From Ralstonia sp. 25mfcol4.1 (GTDB lineage Bacteria; Pseudomonadota; Gammaproteobacteria; Burkholderiales; Burkholderiaceae), in contig NZ_FNJO01000010.1 in NCBI RefSeq assembly GCF_900104095.1, positions 206,231 to 270,230 of the forward strand: a stretch of 64,000 bases of DNA. The letters are read 5' to 3'. The notes under the pieces were generated by a model. It had not been told where the DNA came from and ran no database searches. It saw nothing but the letters and a program-made list of their open reading frames with translations. The stretch's first letter is position 1; every line of letters begins with the position of its first letter. Below are positions 51,785 to 60,879 of this stretch, one piece after another. Both the position numbers and the translations under genes were made by a program.

Positions 51785-52999
51785 TCACCCGGGCTGGCGC
51801 ATGCCGGCCCGCCCGTACAGACGCAGCAGCACGGCGCCGCTGCCGCAGACCGCCATCACCACGGCCAGTGGCAGCGCCGTACCATCGTGCCAGACACTGA
51901 CGGCGGCACCCGCCAGCGTGCCGAAACCGAACTGGAGCGTGCCCATCAATGCCGACGCCGTGCCGGCCCGATGGCTTTGATGCGCAAGGGCCAGTGCCGA
52001 AGCATTGGGCGTGATGCATCCCAGCCCGGCCAGGAACACGAAGAAGCAGCACAGCAGCACCGGCAGCGACGCCACGCCCAGCAGCGTAGCCGCAGCCAGC
52101 GTCAGGCCCGCCACGCATGGCGCAATCAGCGCGACGCGCAGCACATCGTCCAGCGCACGGGCGCGCACCAGCTTGGCGTTGACCTGCGACATCGCGATCA
52201 GGCCAAATGCGTTGGCCCCGAAAACAAAGCCGTAGTGGGAGGGATCGATGCCATGCAGTTCGATCAGCACGAACGGCGAACCCGCGATATAGGCGAACAT
52301 GCCGCCCTGCACGCAGCCGGCGGACAGCGAGTAGCCCAGGAATTCACGGTCACGCAGCAGCTCCCAGTAGCCGCGCAGCACCGTGCCGGGATGCAGCGTG
52401 CGACGGCGCTGCGGATCCAGCGATTCCTCCATGCGCGTATGGATCAGCCACAGCAGCAGCACGGCCGCGCCGCAGTGAATCCAGAAGATCGCGCGCCACC
52501 CCGTGGCCGCCAGGACGGCCCCACCGATCAGCGGCGCCAGGATCGGCGCCAGCCCCATCACCAGCATCAGCGACGAAAAGGCCCGCGCGGATTCGCGTGC
52601 CTCGAGCCGGTCGCGAATCACCGCACGCGAGACCACCAGCCCGGTGCAGCCGCCCAGCGCCTGCAGGAAGCGCCAGACCATCAGCGACTCCACGCTCGAC
52701 GCGAGCGCACAGCCGGCGGCGGCCACGCCATAGATCGTCAGCCCCGCATAGAGCGGCGCCTTGCGCCCGAACCGGTCGCTGACCGGTCCGTAAAACGCCT
52801 GTCCGATCGCCAGCCCTACCAGGAAGGTGCCCAGCGTCAGTTGCACCTTGCCGATATCGGTATGAAGGTCGGCTGCCAGCGCGGGGAAGCTGGGCAGGTA
52901 CATGTCAATGGAAAGCGGTGCGATAGCGGTGAGCGACGCGCAGATCAGCAGCCAGAGCGGAAAGCGCGCGTCGGCACGCGCGCTTGCGGAAGACGTCAT
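51785..52999 (-). CDS. Bcr/CflA family multidrug efflux MFS transporter
   Basis: 404 residues from ATG 52999 (MTSSASARADARFPLWLLIC). Twelve helices; the Bcr signature is TAIAPLSIDMYLPSFPALAA in helix 1 and GQAFYGPVSDRFGRKAPLYA after helix 2, with RFLQALGGCTGLVVSRAVIR (motif C region). Members export drugs such as bicyclomycin or small metabolites with proton antiport. Convergent with mscS; divergent from the secreted protein at 53260. Confidence 0.9.
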   Translation of the reverse strand: MTSSASARADARFPLWLLICASLTAIAPLSIDMYLPSFPALAADLHTDIGKVQLTLGTFLVGLAIGQAFYGPVSDRFGRKAPLYAGLTIYGVAAAGCALASSVESLMVWRFLQALGGCTGLVVSRAVIRDRLEARESARAFSSLMLVMGLAPILAPLIGGAVLAATGWRAIFWIHCGAAVLLLWLIHTRMEESLDPQRRRTLHPGTVLRGYWELLRDREFLGYSLSAGCVQGGMFAYIAGSPFVLIELHGIDPSHYGFVFGANAFGLIAMSQVNAKLVRARALDDVLRVALIAPCVAGLTLAAATLLGVASLPVLLCCFFVFLAGLGCITPNASALALAHQSHRAGTASALMGTLQFGFGTLAGAAVSVWHDGTALPLAVVMAVCGSGAVLLRLYGRAGMRQPG

Positions 53000-53259
53000 G
53001 AAAAGGATCCGGTAAGACAAGCCGCAATTGTTGCATAGCGGGCAACCCCCTGGCGGCGCGCGCGTCAAGTCACCATACGTACCGTGGAAAATCCGCCGCA
53101 AACCGGCTGCCCGTGCGGCATCGCGGGTGGCGCTGCTTTCACGTGTGGCGGCGTGGAGGGTACAATGCCTGCCTGTCGGGACGGATGTCCCCAGACCACG
53201 CAGTCAGACGCATCGCGGGAGACGGATCACGGGACCCGTCCCCGGCAACGTTATCCTGC

Positions 53260-53841
53260 ATGACCATACGACATACGCCGTTTATTGCTTCGCTGAGCCT
53301 GGTTGCATTCGCAGCCTTGCCGTCGTTGCCCGCAGGGGCCGCGCCTGGCAGGCCGCCCGCCATGGCACCGGCTTCGTCGCCCGCGCCCGTGGCGATCGAC
53401 GAAGCCGAGGCCCTGTCACGCATGCTCAAGGGCGCGGCCACCGGACAGAACACCGGCGCGGCCGGCGTTCCCGAACTGCTGCGCAATACCAATCGCCCGG
53501 ACAGCGTGCTGGCACGCGCCTGCCGCCAGCTCAACGACATCCTGCCCATCGAGATCGACGGCGAGACGCGCCTGCGCCGCTGCCAGTCGATCCCGGGCAA
53601 GCACGTACTCTTCCAGCTGGAACTGACCAACTTCCGCGGCCCGATGCTCGACCTGGCCAGCTTCGAGGTGAATTACGCCGCGCCGCTCCAGCGCAACATC
53701 TGCGCCAACCGCGACGTGGAAATCCTGACCAAGCTCGGCGTCAGCATGATGTTCCGCTACATGACGCGTAACGACCGCGGCGAGCGCCGCGTGGGCGACG
53801 TCTATATCAACGCGCCGATCTGCGTGTCGGCGCTGCGCTGA
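53260..53841 (+). CDS. Hypothetical secreted protein
   Basis: 193 residues from ATG 53260 (MTIRHTPFIASLSLVAFAAL). Signal peptide with likely cleavage after PAGAA, a Pro/Ala linker, then a folded part with four Cys: ARACRQLNDILPIEIDGETR, LRRCQSIPGKHVLFQLELTN, QRNICANRDVEILTKLGVSM and YINAPICVSALR. The C-terminal half resembles small beta-alpha periplasmic proteins in which conserved Cys form disulfides (MMFRYMTRNDRGERRVGDVY). I do not recognise a function. It ends 88 bases before the convergent opgH. Confidence 0.65.
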   Translation: MTIRHTPFIASLSLVAFAALPSLPAGAAPGRPPAMAPASSPAPVAIDEAEALSRMLKGAATGQNTGAAGVPELLRNTNRPDSVLARACRQLNDILPIEIDGETRLRRCQSIPGKHVLFQLELTNFRGPMLDLASFEVNYAAPLQRNICANRDVEILTKLGVSMMFRYMTRNDRGERRVGDVYINAPICVSALR

Positions 53842-53873
53842 GACGCTTTCCTGAAACGCTCCCGTTTGAAACG

Positions 53874-53908
53874 CGCAAAAAAAACGGCAGGCCCTGGCGC
53901 CTGCCGTT
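53874..53908 (-). terminator. Terminator of opgGH
   Basis: AACGGCAGGC and GCCTGCCGTT form a perfect 10-base-pair stem around CCTGGC. Read on the minus strand it is followed by a run of eight T, 22 bases after the opgH stop. On the plus strand it is also placed to stop the secreted-protein transcript. Confidence 0.9.
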
Positions 53909-53929
53909 CTTCATTGTGCGGACCGCCGG

Positions 53930-56536
53930 TCAGGCCACCCTCGGCCGCAATGGCAGCACGTTGGGGGCGCGGCGCAGCAGCACCCGGGTTTCCTTCCATG
54001 CGGCATCGGCCAGCGGCGACCCCCAGACCAGCTCGTGCAGCTTCGACAGTGCGAACGGGTCGCCCAGCAGCACATGTTTCTGTGCCGGCGACAGGGAACC
54101 CGGGCCATGGGTGAGGGCATGCTGCACCAGCGACGCATGCTGCAGCCTTGCTGGCTCGGGCTGTACCGTACGCGGCGTGGCCGTGGCACACATCAGCGCG
54201 TTGGTCACCGGATCGACCACGGCATCGACGAAGCGCGGCGTTTCCTGGGCGTTTTCCACATGCTGCTGCGTTTCGACGATCTCGCGCGGCACATAGGTTT
54301 CCTCGGGGATCATGAACAGGCCCGCGCGACGCGCGGCACGGCCCAGCGACACGCGCGACAGCATCACCGACAGCGGAATCGACATCGCCAGCGAGCCCAC
54401 GATCGGCAGCAGCCACCAGATGAAGCCAGGGCTCAGCCAGTACACGCCGGCGCCCCACACCAGGCCCAGCACCGTGTGCCAGCCGTGGCGGCGGAACGCT
54501 TCGCCCCAGGTGGTTTCGGCATCCTCGCGCGGGGGCGACTTCCACGAAATGCCCCAGCCGCTGTACGCGGCGATCACGAACTTGGTATGGAACAGCATGC
54601 GCGTCGGGGCCAGCAGCGCCGAGAGCGTCATCTCGATCAGCATGCTCAGGACCAGGCGCACCACGCCGCCGTACTGCTTTGCATCCTTGAGCAGCAGGAT
54701 CACGCTGGCCAGCTTCGGCAGGAACAGCAGCGTCGCCGTGGCCGAAAACAGCATCAGCGCCTTTTCCGGATGCCATTCGGGCCAGGTCGGGAACAGCTGG
54801 TACTGCTTGGTGAAGTATTCGGGCGGCACCAGCGCGTGCTTGGCCAGTGCGGCCGTGGACAGCAGCAGGAACAGGAACCACAGCGGCGCCGACACATAGG
54901 CCATGATGCCGGTCAGGAACACGGCGCGATGCACGGCGTGGAAGCCCTGCTTCATCCACAGCCGGAAGTTCATCAGGTTGCCCTGGCACCAGCGGCGGTC
55001 GCGCTTGACCTCGTCCAGCAGGTTCGGCGGCAATTCCTCGAAGGAACCAGGAAGGTCATAGGCAATCCAGACGCCCCACCCCGCGCGCCGCATCATGGCG
55101 GCCTCGACAAAGTCGTGCGACAGGATCTCGCCGGACAGCGGCCCCTTGCCGGGCAGCGGCGCCAGGCCGCAATGCTCCATGAACGGCTTGATCCGGATGA
55201 TGGCGTTGTGGCCCCAGTAGTGCGACTCGCCAAGCTGCCAGTAGTGCAGCCCGGCCGTAAACAGCGGACCATAGACGCGCGTGGAAAACTGCTGCACACG
55301 CGCGTACAGCGTGTCGCGGCCCACGGCCAGCGGTGCGGTCTGGATGATGCCGGCGCCCGGGTTGGCTTCCATCAGGCGGGCCAGCGTGGCCAGGCAGTCG
55401 CCGCTCATCACGCTGTCGGCGTCCAGCACGATCATGTAGCGGTACTTGTTGCCCCAGCGGCGGCAGAAGTCGGCCACATTGCCGGTCTTGCGCTTCACGC
55501 GGTGACGTCGCCAGCGATAGAAGATGCGGCCAAAGCCGCCCACGGCGCGGCACAGTTCGATCCAGGCGTCGTGCTCGGCGGTGCGCAGGTCGGGATTGCC
55601 GCTGTCGGACAGCACGAAGAAATCGAAATGCTGCAGCTCGCCCGTGCGTTCCAGCGATTCGTAGGTAGCACGCAAGCCCGCGAAGACGCGCGTCACGTCT
55701 TCATTGCAGATCGGCATGATGATCGCCGTCCGCGCGGACGGGTCGATCGGCGCATCGCTGGCGGCGCTGCGCGAGATCAGGTGCTTGTCGCCGCCCTTGA
55801 AGAGGACCAGGAAGCCCATCATCGCCGTCCAGAAACCGGCCGAGACCCACGAGAACAGGATCGCGAACAGGGTCAGGATGGCCACTTCGAGCGGATCGGC
55901 GCCGTGGTACGGCAGCACACGCGACATGAAGTACGTGGCCATGATGGTCTGGCCCACCACCAGCGCCAGCAGGAACCAGCGACGGTGCGAACCGGCCGGG
56001 TGCCACTTGCCTTCGGCGTCGGGGCCGTCGTGCAGCGTGTCCCAGGTCTCGGGCACGGGCGGGCGGCCCAGCATCTTGCGCCAGGCATTGCGGATGCCGC
56101 CCCAGACGATATGCGGCGGCCACTGGCGCGGCACCATCGATGCGCGTTCGGGGTCCGGCCCCGTATGCACGCGCACGGTGCCATCGTCGTTGCGCTGCAG
56201 GAGCGGCTTGCCGTCCACCTGCGGGTTGCCATAGGCCATCGCAAAGCGACGCCCCACCGACGCGTAGGTGGCCCCGCCCGGGGTGCTGCCGTGATTCAAA
56301 TCGGGAGCTTCCTTGTCCTTCGGGTCGCGACCGGCCAGACGCGTTTGCAATTCAATCATGGCCGACGGCACTTCGATACCCTCGGCCGGCACGCTGGACA
56401 TCAGCGATTTGGGGGTATCGGCCAGCAGCTCGCTACGCAGTTCGGGCGAAGCCGGCAGGCGGTCGACATAGCGCTCGCATGCTGCCGCCGCCTGGGCCGG
56501 GCGCTGCTTTAGCCGGGGGGTAAGATGTAGCTCCAT
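53930..56536 (-). CDS. opgH: Glucans biosynthesis glucosyltransferase H
   Basis: 868 residues. A cytoplasmic N-terminal part of about 190 residues is followed by two helices (RRWFLLALVVGQTIMATYFM and the next), the GT2 catalytic domain with AIIMPICNEDVTRVFAGLRA, the substrate Asp motif MIVLDADSVMSGDCLATLAR, the acceptor Asp in GEILSHDFVEAAMMRRAGWG and the RRW motif in RDRRWCQGNLMNF, then a C-terminal helix bundle. It makes the linear beta-1,2 glucan backbone of periplasmic glucans from UDP-glucose. Its start lies 28 bases inside the opgG coding end, so it is translationally coupled. Confidence 0.95.
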   Translation of the reverse strand: MELHLTPRLKQRPAQAAAACERYVDRLPASPELRSELLADTPKSLMSSVPAEGIEVPSAMIELQTRLAGRDPKDKEAPDLNHGSTPGGATYASVGRRFAMAYGNPQVDGKPLLQRNDDGTVRVHTGPDPERASMVPRQWPPHIVWGGIRNAWRKMLGRPPVPETWDTLHDGPDAEGKWHPAGSHRRWFLLALVVGQTIMATYFMSRVLPYHGADPLEVAILTLFAILFSWVSAGFWTAMMGFLVLFKGGDKHLISRSAASDAPIDPSARTAIIMPICNEDVTRVFAGLRATYESLERTGELQHFDFFVLSDSGNPDLRTAEHDAWIELCRAVGGFGRIFYRWRRHRVKRKTGNVADFCRRWGNKYRYMIVLDADSVMSGDCLATLARLMEANPGAGIIQTAPLAVGRDTLYARVQQFSTRVYGPLFTAGLHYWQLGESHYWGHNAIIRIKPFMEHCGLAPLPGKGPLSGEILSHDFVEAAMMRRAGWGVWIAYDLPGSFEELPPNLLDEVKRDRRWCQGNLMNFRLWMKQGFHAVHRAVFLTGIMAYVSAPLWFLFLLLSTAALAKHALVPPEYFTKQYQLFPTWPEWHPEKALMLFSATATLLFLPKLASVILLLKDAKQYGGVVRLVLSMLIEMTLSALLAPTRMLFHTKFVIAAYSGWGISWKSPPREDAETTWGEAFRRHGWHTVLGLVWGAGVYWLSPGFIWWLLPIVGSLAMSIPLSVMLSRVSLGRAARRAGLFMIPEETYVPREIVETQQHVENAQETPRFVDAVVDPVTNALMCATATPRTVQPEPARLQHASLVQHALTHGPGSLSPAQKHVLLGDPFALSKLHELVWGSPLADAAWKETRVLLRRAPNVLPLRPRVA

Positions 56537-58026
56537 GTTTCGGATTGGGTTGTATTGCCGTTGCGAAGATAGCCGCGCAACTCAACCGGCTTGTTCTCGT
56601 CCTTGCGCCGCATGAACATCGTCATGCGCCAGCCACCCGTGGCCTCGTTGCGCTGGACTGTTGTCTTGAGCAGTTCGCCATTGGCGTCCGCCGATACCAC
56701 CGGGTCCAGGCGCGCCTCTTCGGGCAGCCTCTTGAAGCCGGGTCCCTCGAAATCCACCACCAGCGAGAAACTGGTGTCGTCCGGCTTGCGCGTCAGGCCC
56801 TGGCCGCGACGCGTCTGCGTGACCCACGACAGCGGCGGCAGGTTCTCGCCATCCTTCTGCCATTTCAGCCGGTACTCGTAGTCGAAAGCCTGTTTCGGCT
56901 TGGGCGGGTTGTCCGGCACCCAGAACGCCACAATGTTGTCGTTGGTTTCGTCCGGGGTCGGGATCTGCACCAGCTCCACGCGCCCGGATCCCCAGTTGCC
57001 CTTGGGTTCGACCCAGCCGCTCGGGCGCCGCTCGTACCAGGAACCGATTTCCTGGTAGCTGTCGAAGCTGCGGTCGCGCTGCATCAGGCCGTAGCCCTGC
57101 GGATTGTTCGCGGCGAACGACGTCACGAGCAGGCGCTTCGGATTGACCAGCGGACGCCAGATCCATTCGCCGGTACCGAGCTGCACCGACAGGCCGTCGG
57201 AGTCATGCACCTCGGGGCGGAAATCGGTGGTGGGCGACGGCTGGTTCTCGCCGAACAGATACATGCTCGTCAGCGGTGCCAGGCCGAGCTTGGTCACGTG
57301 CTCACGCAGGAACAGACGCGACTTGACCTCCATCACCGTCTCGTTGCCGGGCTTGATGATGAAACGGTACGCACCGCTCATGCGGCGCGAATCCATCAGC
57401 GCATAGATCGTCAGCTGCTTGTCGTTGGCGGACGGCCGTTCGATCCAGAATTCTGTGAATCGCGGGAACTCCTCGCCGGAGTTCAGCGCCGTATCCACGG
57501 CCAGGCCGCGCGCCGACAGACCGTACCACTGGTCCTTGCCCAGTGCGCGGAAGTAGCTCGCCCCCAAGAACGACGCCAGTTCGTCCTTGCGCTTGCCTTG
57601 CTGGTTCAGCGGATACATGAGCCGGAAGCCGGCGAACCCCAGGCCCTTGAGCTTGGCGGGGTCCACCTTGTGCGAGCCATAGTTGAACGCCGCGGGATCG
57701 AAGCGGAATTCGCGCACGCTGTTGCTGACCACCTCGTTGATCCGCACGGGCTGGTCGAACACCATACCCTCGTGGAAGAACGAGATCTCGAACGGCAGAC
57801 GTGCCCCGCGCCAGGCAAATCGCTCGGGCTTGTATTCGATCTCGCGATAGCGTTCGTAAGTCAGTTCCTTCAGCTCGCGCGGCAGTTCCTGCGCCTTGGG
57901 CGGCTTGTACGGCGATGCCGAGAGCTGGCGCGCGCGTGCCGCCACGGTTTCGAAATCGAAGGCGTGGGCGGTCAGCGCCAGCAAGGCCAGCATGCCGCCG
58001 CCAATCCAGCGCCCCATCCCTGACAT
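56509..58026 (-). CDS. opgG: Glucans biosynthesis protein G
   Basis: 505 residues from ATG 58026 (MSGMGRWIGGGMLALLALTA), chosen because the signal peptide then ends at AHA-FDFE as in E. coli OpgG; the frame is open upstream to 58179 but that part is not a signal. The mature part has SASPYKPPKAQELPRELKEL, YNY-type SHKVDPAKLKGLGFAGFRLM, SLFGENQ-type YLFGENQPSPTTDFRPEVHD and WSYILPPG at the end. It works in the periplasm on glucan branching with opgH. First gene of the opgGH operon; its upstream gap holds nested inverted repeats. Confidence 0.93.
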   Translation of the reverse strand: MSGMGRWIGGGMLALLALTAHAFDFETVAARARQLSASPYKPPKAQELPRELKELTYERYREIEYKPERFAWRGARLPFEISFFHEGMVFDQPVRINEVVSNSVREFRFDPAAFNYGSHKVDPAKLKGLGFAGFRLMYPLNQQGKRKDELASFLGASYFRALGKDQWYGLSARGLAVDTALNSGEEFPRFTEFWIERPSANDKQLTIYALMDSRRMSGAYRFIIKPGNETVMEVKSRLFLREHVTKLGLAPLTSMYLFGENQPSPTTDFRPEVHDSDGLSVQLGTGEWIWRPLVNPKRLLVTSFAANNPQGYGLMQRDRSFDSYQEIGSWYERRPSGWVEPKGNWGSGRVELVQIPTPDETNDNIVAFWVPDNPPKPKQAFDYEYRLKWQKDGENLPPLSWVTQTRRGQGLTRKPDDTSFSLVVDFEGPGFKRLPEEARLDPVVSADANGELLKTTVQRNEATGGWRMTMFMRRKDENKPVELRGYLRNGNTTQSETWSYILPPG

Positions 58027-58283
58027 CCTGCCGGGTAAGCGGCGCGCTGGCGCGGCGGTCGGGCGTTGGATGGGCAGGAACGACGTCGGATATGCGGACA
58101 TGAAGGCCGTAGGCAGGTTTGGCGGGGAAGCAGGCGGCCGGACGAAACGACCGCCCCGGAATACGTCAGGAAACTTCAACGATTGGCTACAGCAAAAGAC
58201 GGACCAGCGTGCGGCGCATCGGGCGCGGCGCCGGTATCAAACATCGGTACAGTCGCGCCGGGTGCAACGTACGCTTGTCGAGA

Positions 58284-58359
58284 TTGTTGCAATGCGAGGC
58301 GAAACCTTAACAATTCGAGACTTAAAAGTCACGTTTCGTCGCGGCAACGTTTGCAACAA
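58284..58359. promoter_or_regulatory. Nested inverted repeats in the opgG upstream region
   Basis: TTGTTGCAA (58284-58292) pairs with TTGCAACAA (58351-58359); inside, GCGA (58294-58297) pairs with TCGC (58339-58342), and CGAAAC (58300-58305) with GTTTCG (58333-58338); in the centre GACTTAAAAGTC (58319-58330) is a palindrome. It lies about 260 bases upstream of opgG, in a 568-base gap (58027-58594) where I see no gene. It may be an opgG leader structure, a small RNA or a multi-site operator. Confidence 0.5.
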
Positions 58360-58594
58360 AATGTCTCACCTGTGGGCTCGAAGGCGCCCCAGGCGGGCGC
58401 GTCTGGGCTGATGTCAAGCATAGGTCATGCTTCGGACAACGCCATGATGGTGCCGAACGGCGAAATTGCGGTGCCGCCCGATGGCCGACAGGCCGCTATC
58501 ACGGTAGGCACGACCGGCCGGCTGTGCATTCCGATGCACCGCGTTTACAATCGCCGACGTGATCCAACCGCTTTTTCAGCCAAAAGGAATCGTC

Positions 58595-58996
58595 ATGCAC
58601 GTTCGGCGCCTAACCCGTCCGACCCTGGCCGTCAGCCTGGGCTGCGCCCTGCTCCTGGGCACCGCGCAACCCGCGTTCGCCTATTTCCAGACGTATCTGT
58701 CCGGCAGCATCATCGGTACGCTGACCAAGAAGGAAGCGGCCTCGCTGCAGCAGTCCGTTGCAAAGGCGCTCAATAGCACCGAGGACAACCAGGTGGTGGA
58801 ATGGCACTACCCGGCCGAGAACCGGCGTCAGGCCGTCGATGGCACGATCAGCCCGATCGCCACCAAGACCGATCAGGGCCAGAAGTGCCGCAGGCTCAAG
58901 TCCGACCTCAAGCGTGGCAGCGCCACCGAGGCATGGTCGGGCTGGTTCTGCAAGCAGTCGAACGGCACCTGGAAGGCGCGGCACGTCGAAGACTGA
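58595..58996 (+). CDS. Small secreted protein (17-kDa surface-antigen-like C-terminus)
   Basis: 133 residues from ATG 58595 with AAAAGGAATCGTC upstream; a GTG at 58559 is also in frame. A signal peptide (TLAVSLGCALLLGTAQPAFA) leads to YFQTYLSGSIIGTLTKKEAA, then a small beta-rich part with the two Cys KCRRLKSDLKRGSATEAWSG and WFCKQSNGTWKARHVED. The last 60 residues resemble the C-terminus of the 17-kDa surface antigen/RT0821 family, including VEWHYPAENRRQAVDGTISP. Exact function unknown. Confidence 0.7.
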   Translation: MHVRRLTRPTLAVSLGCALLLGTAQPAFAYFQTYLSGSIIGTLTKKEAASLQQSVAKALNSTEDNQVVEWHYPAENRRQAVDGTISPIATKTDQGQKCRRLKSDLKRGSATEAWSGWFCKQSNGTWKARHVED

Positions 58997-59070
58997 AGCC
59001 GTCGCCAGCCGCCGCAGCGGGCCCTGCCGGGCGTTCTTGCCTGACGGCGGCCTGCGCGGCGACGGCCTGC

Positions 59071-59640
59071 TCAGTGGCAGAGGCGCGTCATCAGGTCGCC
59101 AGCCAGCGTGCCGGACACCGCTTGCTGCGGCATGCCGGCCTGAGGCCCGCGGATCGTATAGAGCGAGTCGCCACGGGCATATCGTTTGGCATATAGCGTC
59201 TGCTCGATCACGGCATACATGGACGTGGCGCAATTGAGCACCATTCGCTTCAGCGACGAGCGGATGGTGTCGCCGCTGGCGGTCTTGATCACGCCCGGCG
59301 GCGCATTGTGAACCAGCGCGACGCCCACCTCCGACCCCCGCCGGCGAATCGACGTCTGGTCCAGATAGGAAATCACGCCATTGGCGCCCATCAGTGGCAA
59401 CCAGCGTTGCGGATCGGGCGCCCCCGGATCGGGAGACACCACCTGCGTACATCCTTCACGCGGCGCGCCGCGGAAGATGGTGCCGCCATTGGGCCCCTGG
59501 CACTGGTACAGGCCGCTGGCCGCGGCCGCGCGGGCGGGAGGATTGCCGAAGGACGGCGCGCCACTGGACTCGGCCTGCGCCGCCACGCTGAAACACGCGC
59601 CGGCGACCAGCGCCGTGCGTGCGAACATGCGGAAAAACAT
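59071..59640 (-). CDS. Surface-adhesin protein E-like secreted protein
   Basis: 189 residues from ATG 59640 (MFFRMFARTALVAGACFSVA). After the signal (cleavage near AQAES), a Pro/Ala-rich linker and a DUF4124-like Cys pair (YQCQGPNGGTIFRGAPREGC), the C-terminal 110 residues match the adhesin-E domain: LMGANGVISYLDQTSIRRRG, KRMVLNCATSMYAVIEQTLY and GPQAGMPQQAVSGTLAGDLM with a final CH. In Haemophilus protein E binds host factors; in environmental bacteria the role is unknown. The ribosome site is weak. Confidence 0.75.
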   Translation of the reverse strand: MFFRMFARTALVAGACFSVAAQAESSGAPSFGNPPARAAAASGLYQCQGPNGGTIFRGAPREGCTQVVSPDPGAPDPQRWLPLMGANGVISYLDQTSIRRRGSEVGVALVHNAPPGVIKTASGDTIRSSLKRMVLNCATSMYAVIEQTLYAKRYARGDSLYTIRGPQAGMPQQAVSGTLAGDLMTRLCH

Positions 59641-59798
59641 CGGGAGGTACCCTCGTAAGGACGGGAAGAAGCCCGCGATTTTCGCACAGCACACTGCCAT
59701 GGCAACAGTCCGTGGCGCAGGGAACCGCCTGAAGCGGCAATGCCGCGCGGCAATCCCGCGCGATATTCGCGCGCGGCTTGCGCAGGATCAGCCTTTCC

Positions 59799-60485
59799 TC
59801 AGCCCTGCTGCTCGCGCCACGCCACCAGGTCTGCAATGGTCAGCACCGGCAGCTGGTACATCTGCGCAAAGGCCAGCGCCTCGGGGCGGCGCGCCATCGT
59901 GCCGTCCGGATTCATCAGCTCGCACAGGACCGCCGCCGGCGACAGGCCGGCCATGCGCGCCAGTTCCACCGAGCCTTCGGTATGGCCGCGGCGCTGCAGC
60001 ACGCCGCCGTCCACGGCCACGAGCGGGAACACATGCCCGGGGCTGACCACCGCATCGGTCCCGGCATCGTCGGCAATGGCGGCGCGGATCGTCGTGATGC
60101 GGTCGGCCGCGCTGACGCCGGTGGTCACGCCTTCGCGCGCCTCGATCGACACCGTGAACGCGGTGCCGTACTGGCTGCGGTTGTTCTCGACCATCGGACG
60201 CAGACCCAGCTTGCGCACCTTGTCGGCGGTCAGGCACAGGCAGACGATGCCGCTGCATTCGCGGATCATCATCGCCATGTTGGCGTTGGTCAGGCGCTCG
60301 GCGGCCAGAATCAGGTCGGCCTCGTTCTCGCGGTCGTCATCGTCGAGCAATACGACGGGACGCCCTTCGCGCATGGCGTCGAGCGCCTGGGCGATGCGCT
60401 CGGCAAGCGGGCGCGGGTCGGCTTCGGCCATGGCAATATCGCCAGATGGCAGGCCGGAAAGATGGTTTTGATTGAGAGACAGCAT
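59799..60485 (-). CDS. ribB: 3,4-dihydroxy-2-butanone-4-phosphate synthase
   Basis: 228 residues from ATG 60485 ([20 protein letters not shown]), with GGAG ten bases upstream; an ATG at 60515 is in frame but lies inside a leader hairpin. Catalytic marks: [54 protein letters not shown] and [20 protein letters not shown]. It makes the four-carbon riboflavin precursor from ribulose 5-phosphate. Length fits stand-alone RibB; there is no fused RibA domain. An FMN riboswitch precedes it. Confidence 0.95.
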   Translation of the reverse strand: MLSLNQNHLSGLPSGDIAMAEADPRPLAERIAQALDAMREGRPVVLLDDDDRENEADLILAAERLTNANMAMMIRECSGIVCLCLTADKVRKLGLRPMVENNRSQYGTAFTVSIEAREGVTTGVSAADRITTIRAAIADDAGTDAVVSPGHVFPLVAVDGGVLQRRGHTEGSVELARMAGLSPAAVLCELMNPDGTMARRPEALAFAQMYQLPVLTIADLVAWREQQG

Positions 60486-60488
60486 GGG

Positions 60489-60525
60489 TGAAACGCTCCG
60501 TGCAATGAAGTTCATGGGCGTTTCA
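60489..60525 (-). promoter_or_regulatory. Hairpin over the ribB ribosome binding site
   Basis: On the transcript, TGAAACGC and GCGTTTCA form an 8-base-pair stem ending four bases before the ribB ATG. GGAG lies at the edge of its loop and the alternative ATG at 60515 inside it. It is well placed as the translational output of the FMN riboswitch. Confidence 0.55.
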
Positions 60526-60613
60526 GGGGAACGATCAGCGAAAGCGCGCAACGCTCCGCCCCCGCGGACGGACTACGCCGTTCGCGCGTGGGAATGCCGT
60601 GCGGATTCCGCCC

Positions 60614-60768
60614 ATCTTCTTTCATCCGGACTATGACCGTCGGCCCTGGCTTCTCACCAGGTCTGCTGACCCCGCACGGGAATGCGGGCGCTCGCGGGCT
60701 CGTGGCGACCTGCCTTTCGACAGTGGCCACATACCGCCGGTGGGGACTTTCACCCCGCCCTGAAGACG
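60614..60768 (-). promoter_or_regulatory. FMN riboswitch (RFN element)
   Basis: The minus strand reads CTTCAGGGCGGGGTGAAAGT, then CCCCACCGGCGGTA, GGTCAGCAGACCTGGTGAGA and GTCATAGTCCGGATGAAAGA: the conserved core segments of the RFN element in the right order. It ends about 130 bases before the ribB start and should repress ribB when FMN is abundant. Confidence 0.95.
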
Positions 60769-60879
60769 TAACGATGCCGCCGCAGCCTGCAAGCCGCGAC
60801 GGCCGGGCGATGTTAGCACGACTGTGCTTTTCTGGCTGAACTGCGATGTGGAAGAGTCGCTCGGCGGCGATCCTCCCGG

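Noticed and set aside
54035..56512. Very long open frame opposite opgH (over 800 codons)
   Set aside because: It is the mirror of a strongly conserved gene in GC-rich DNA; its translation is Arg/Gln/His-rich with no recognisable motif or signal.
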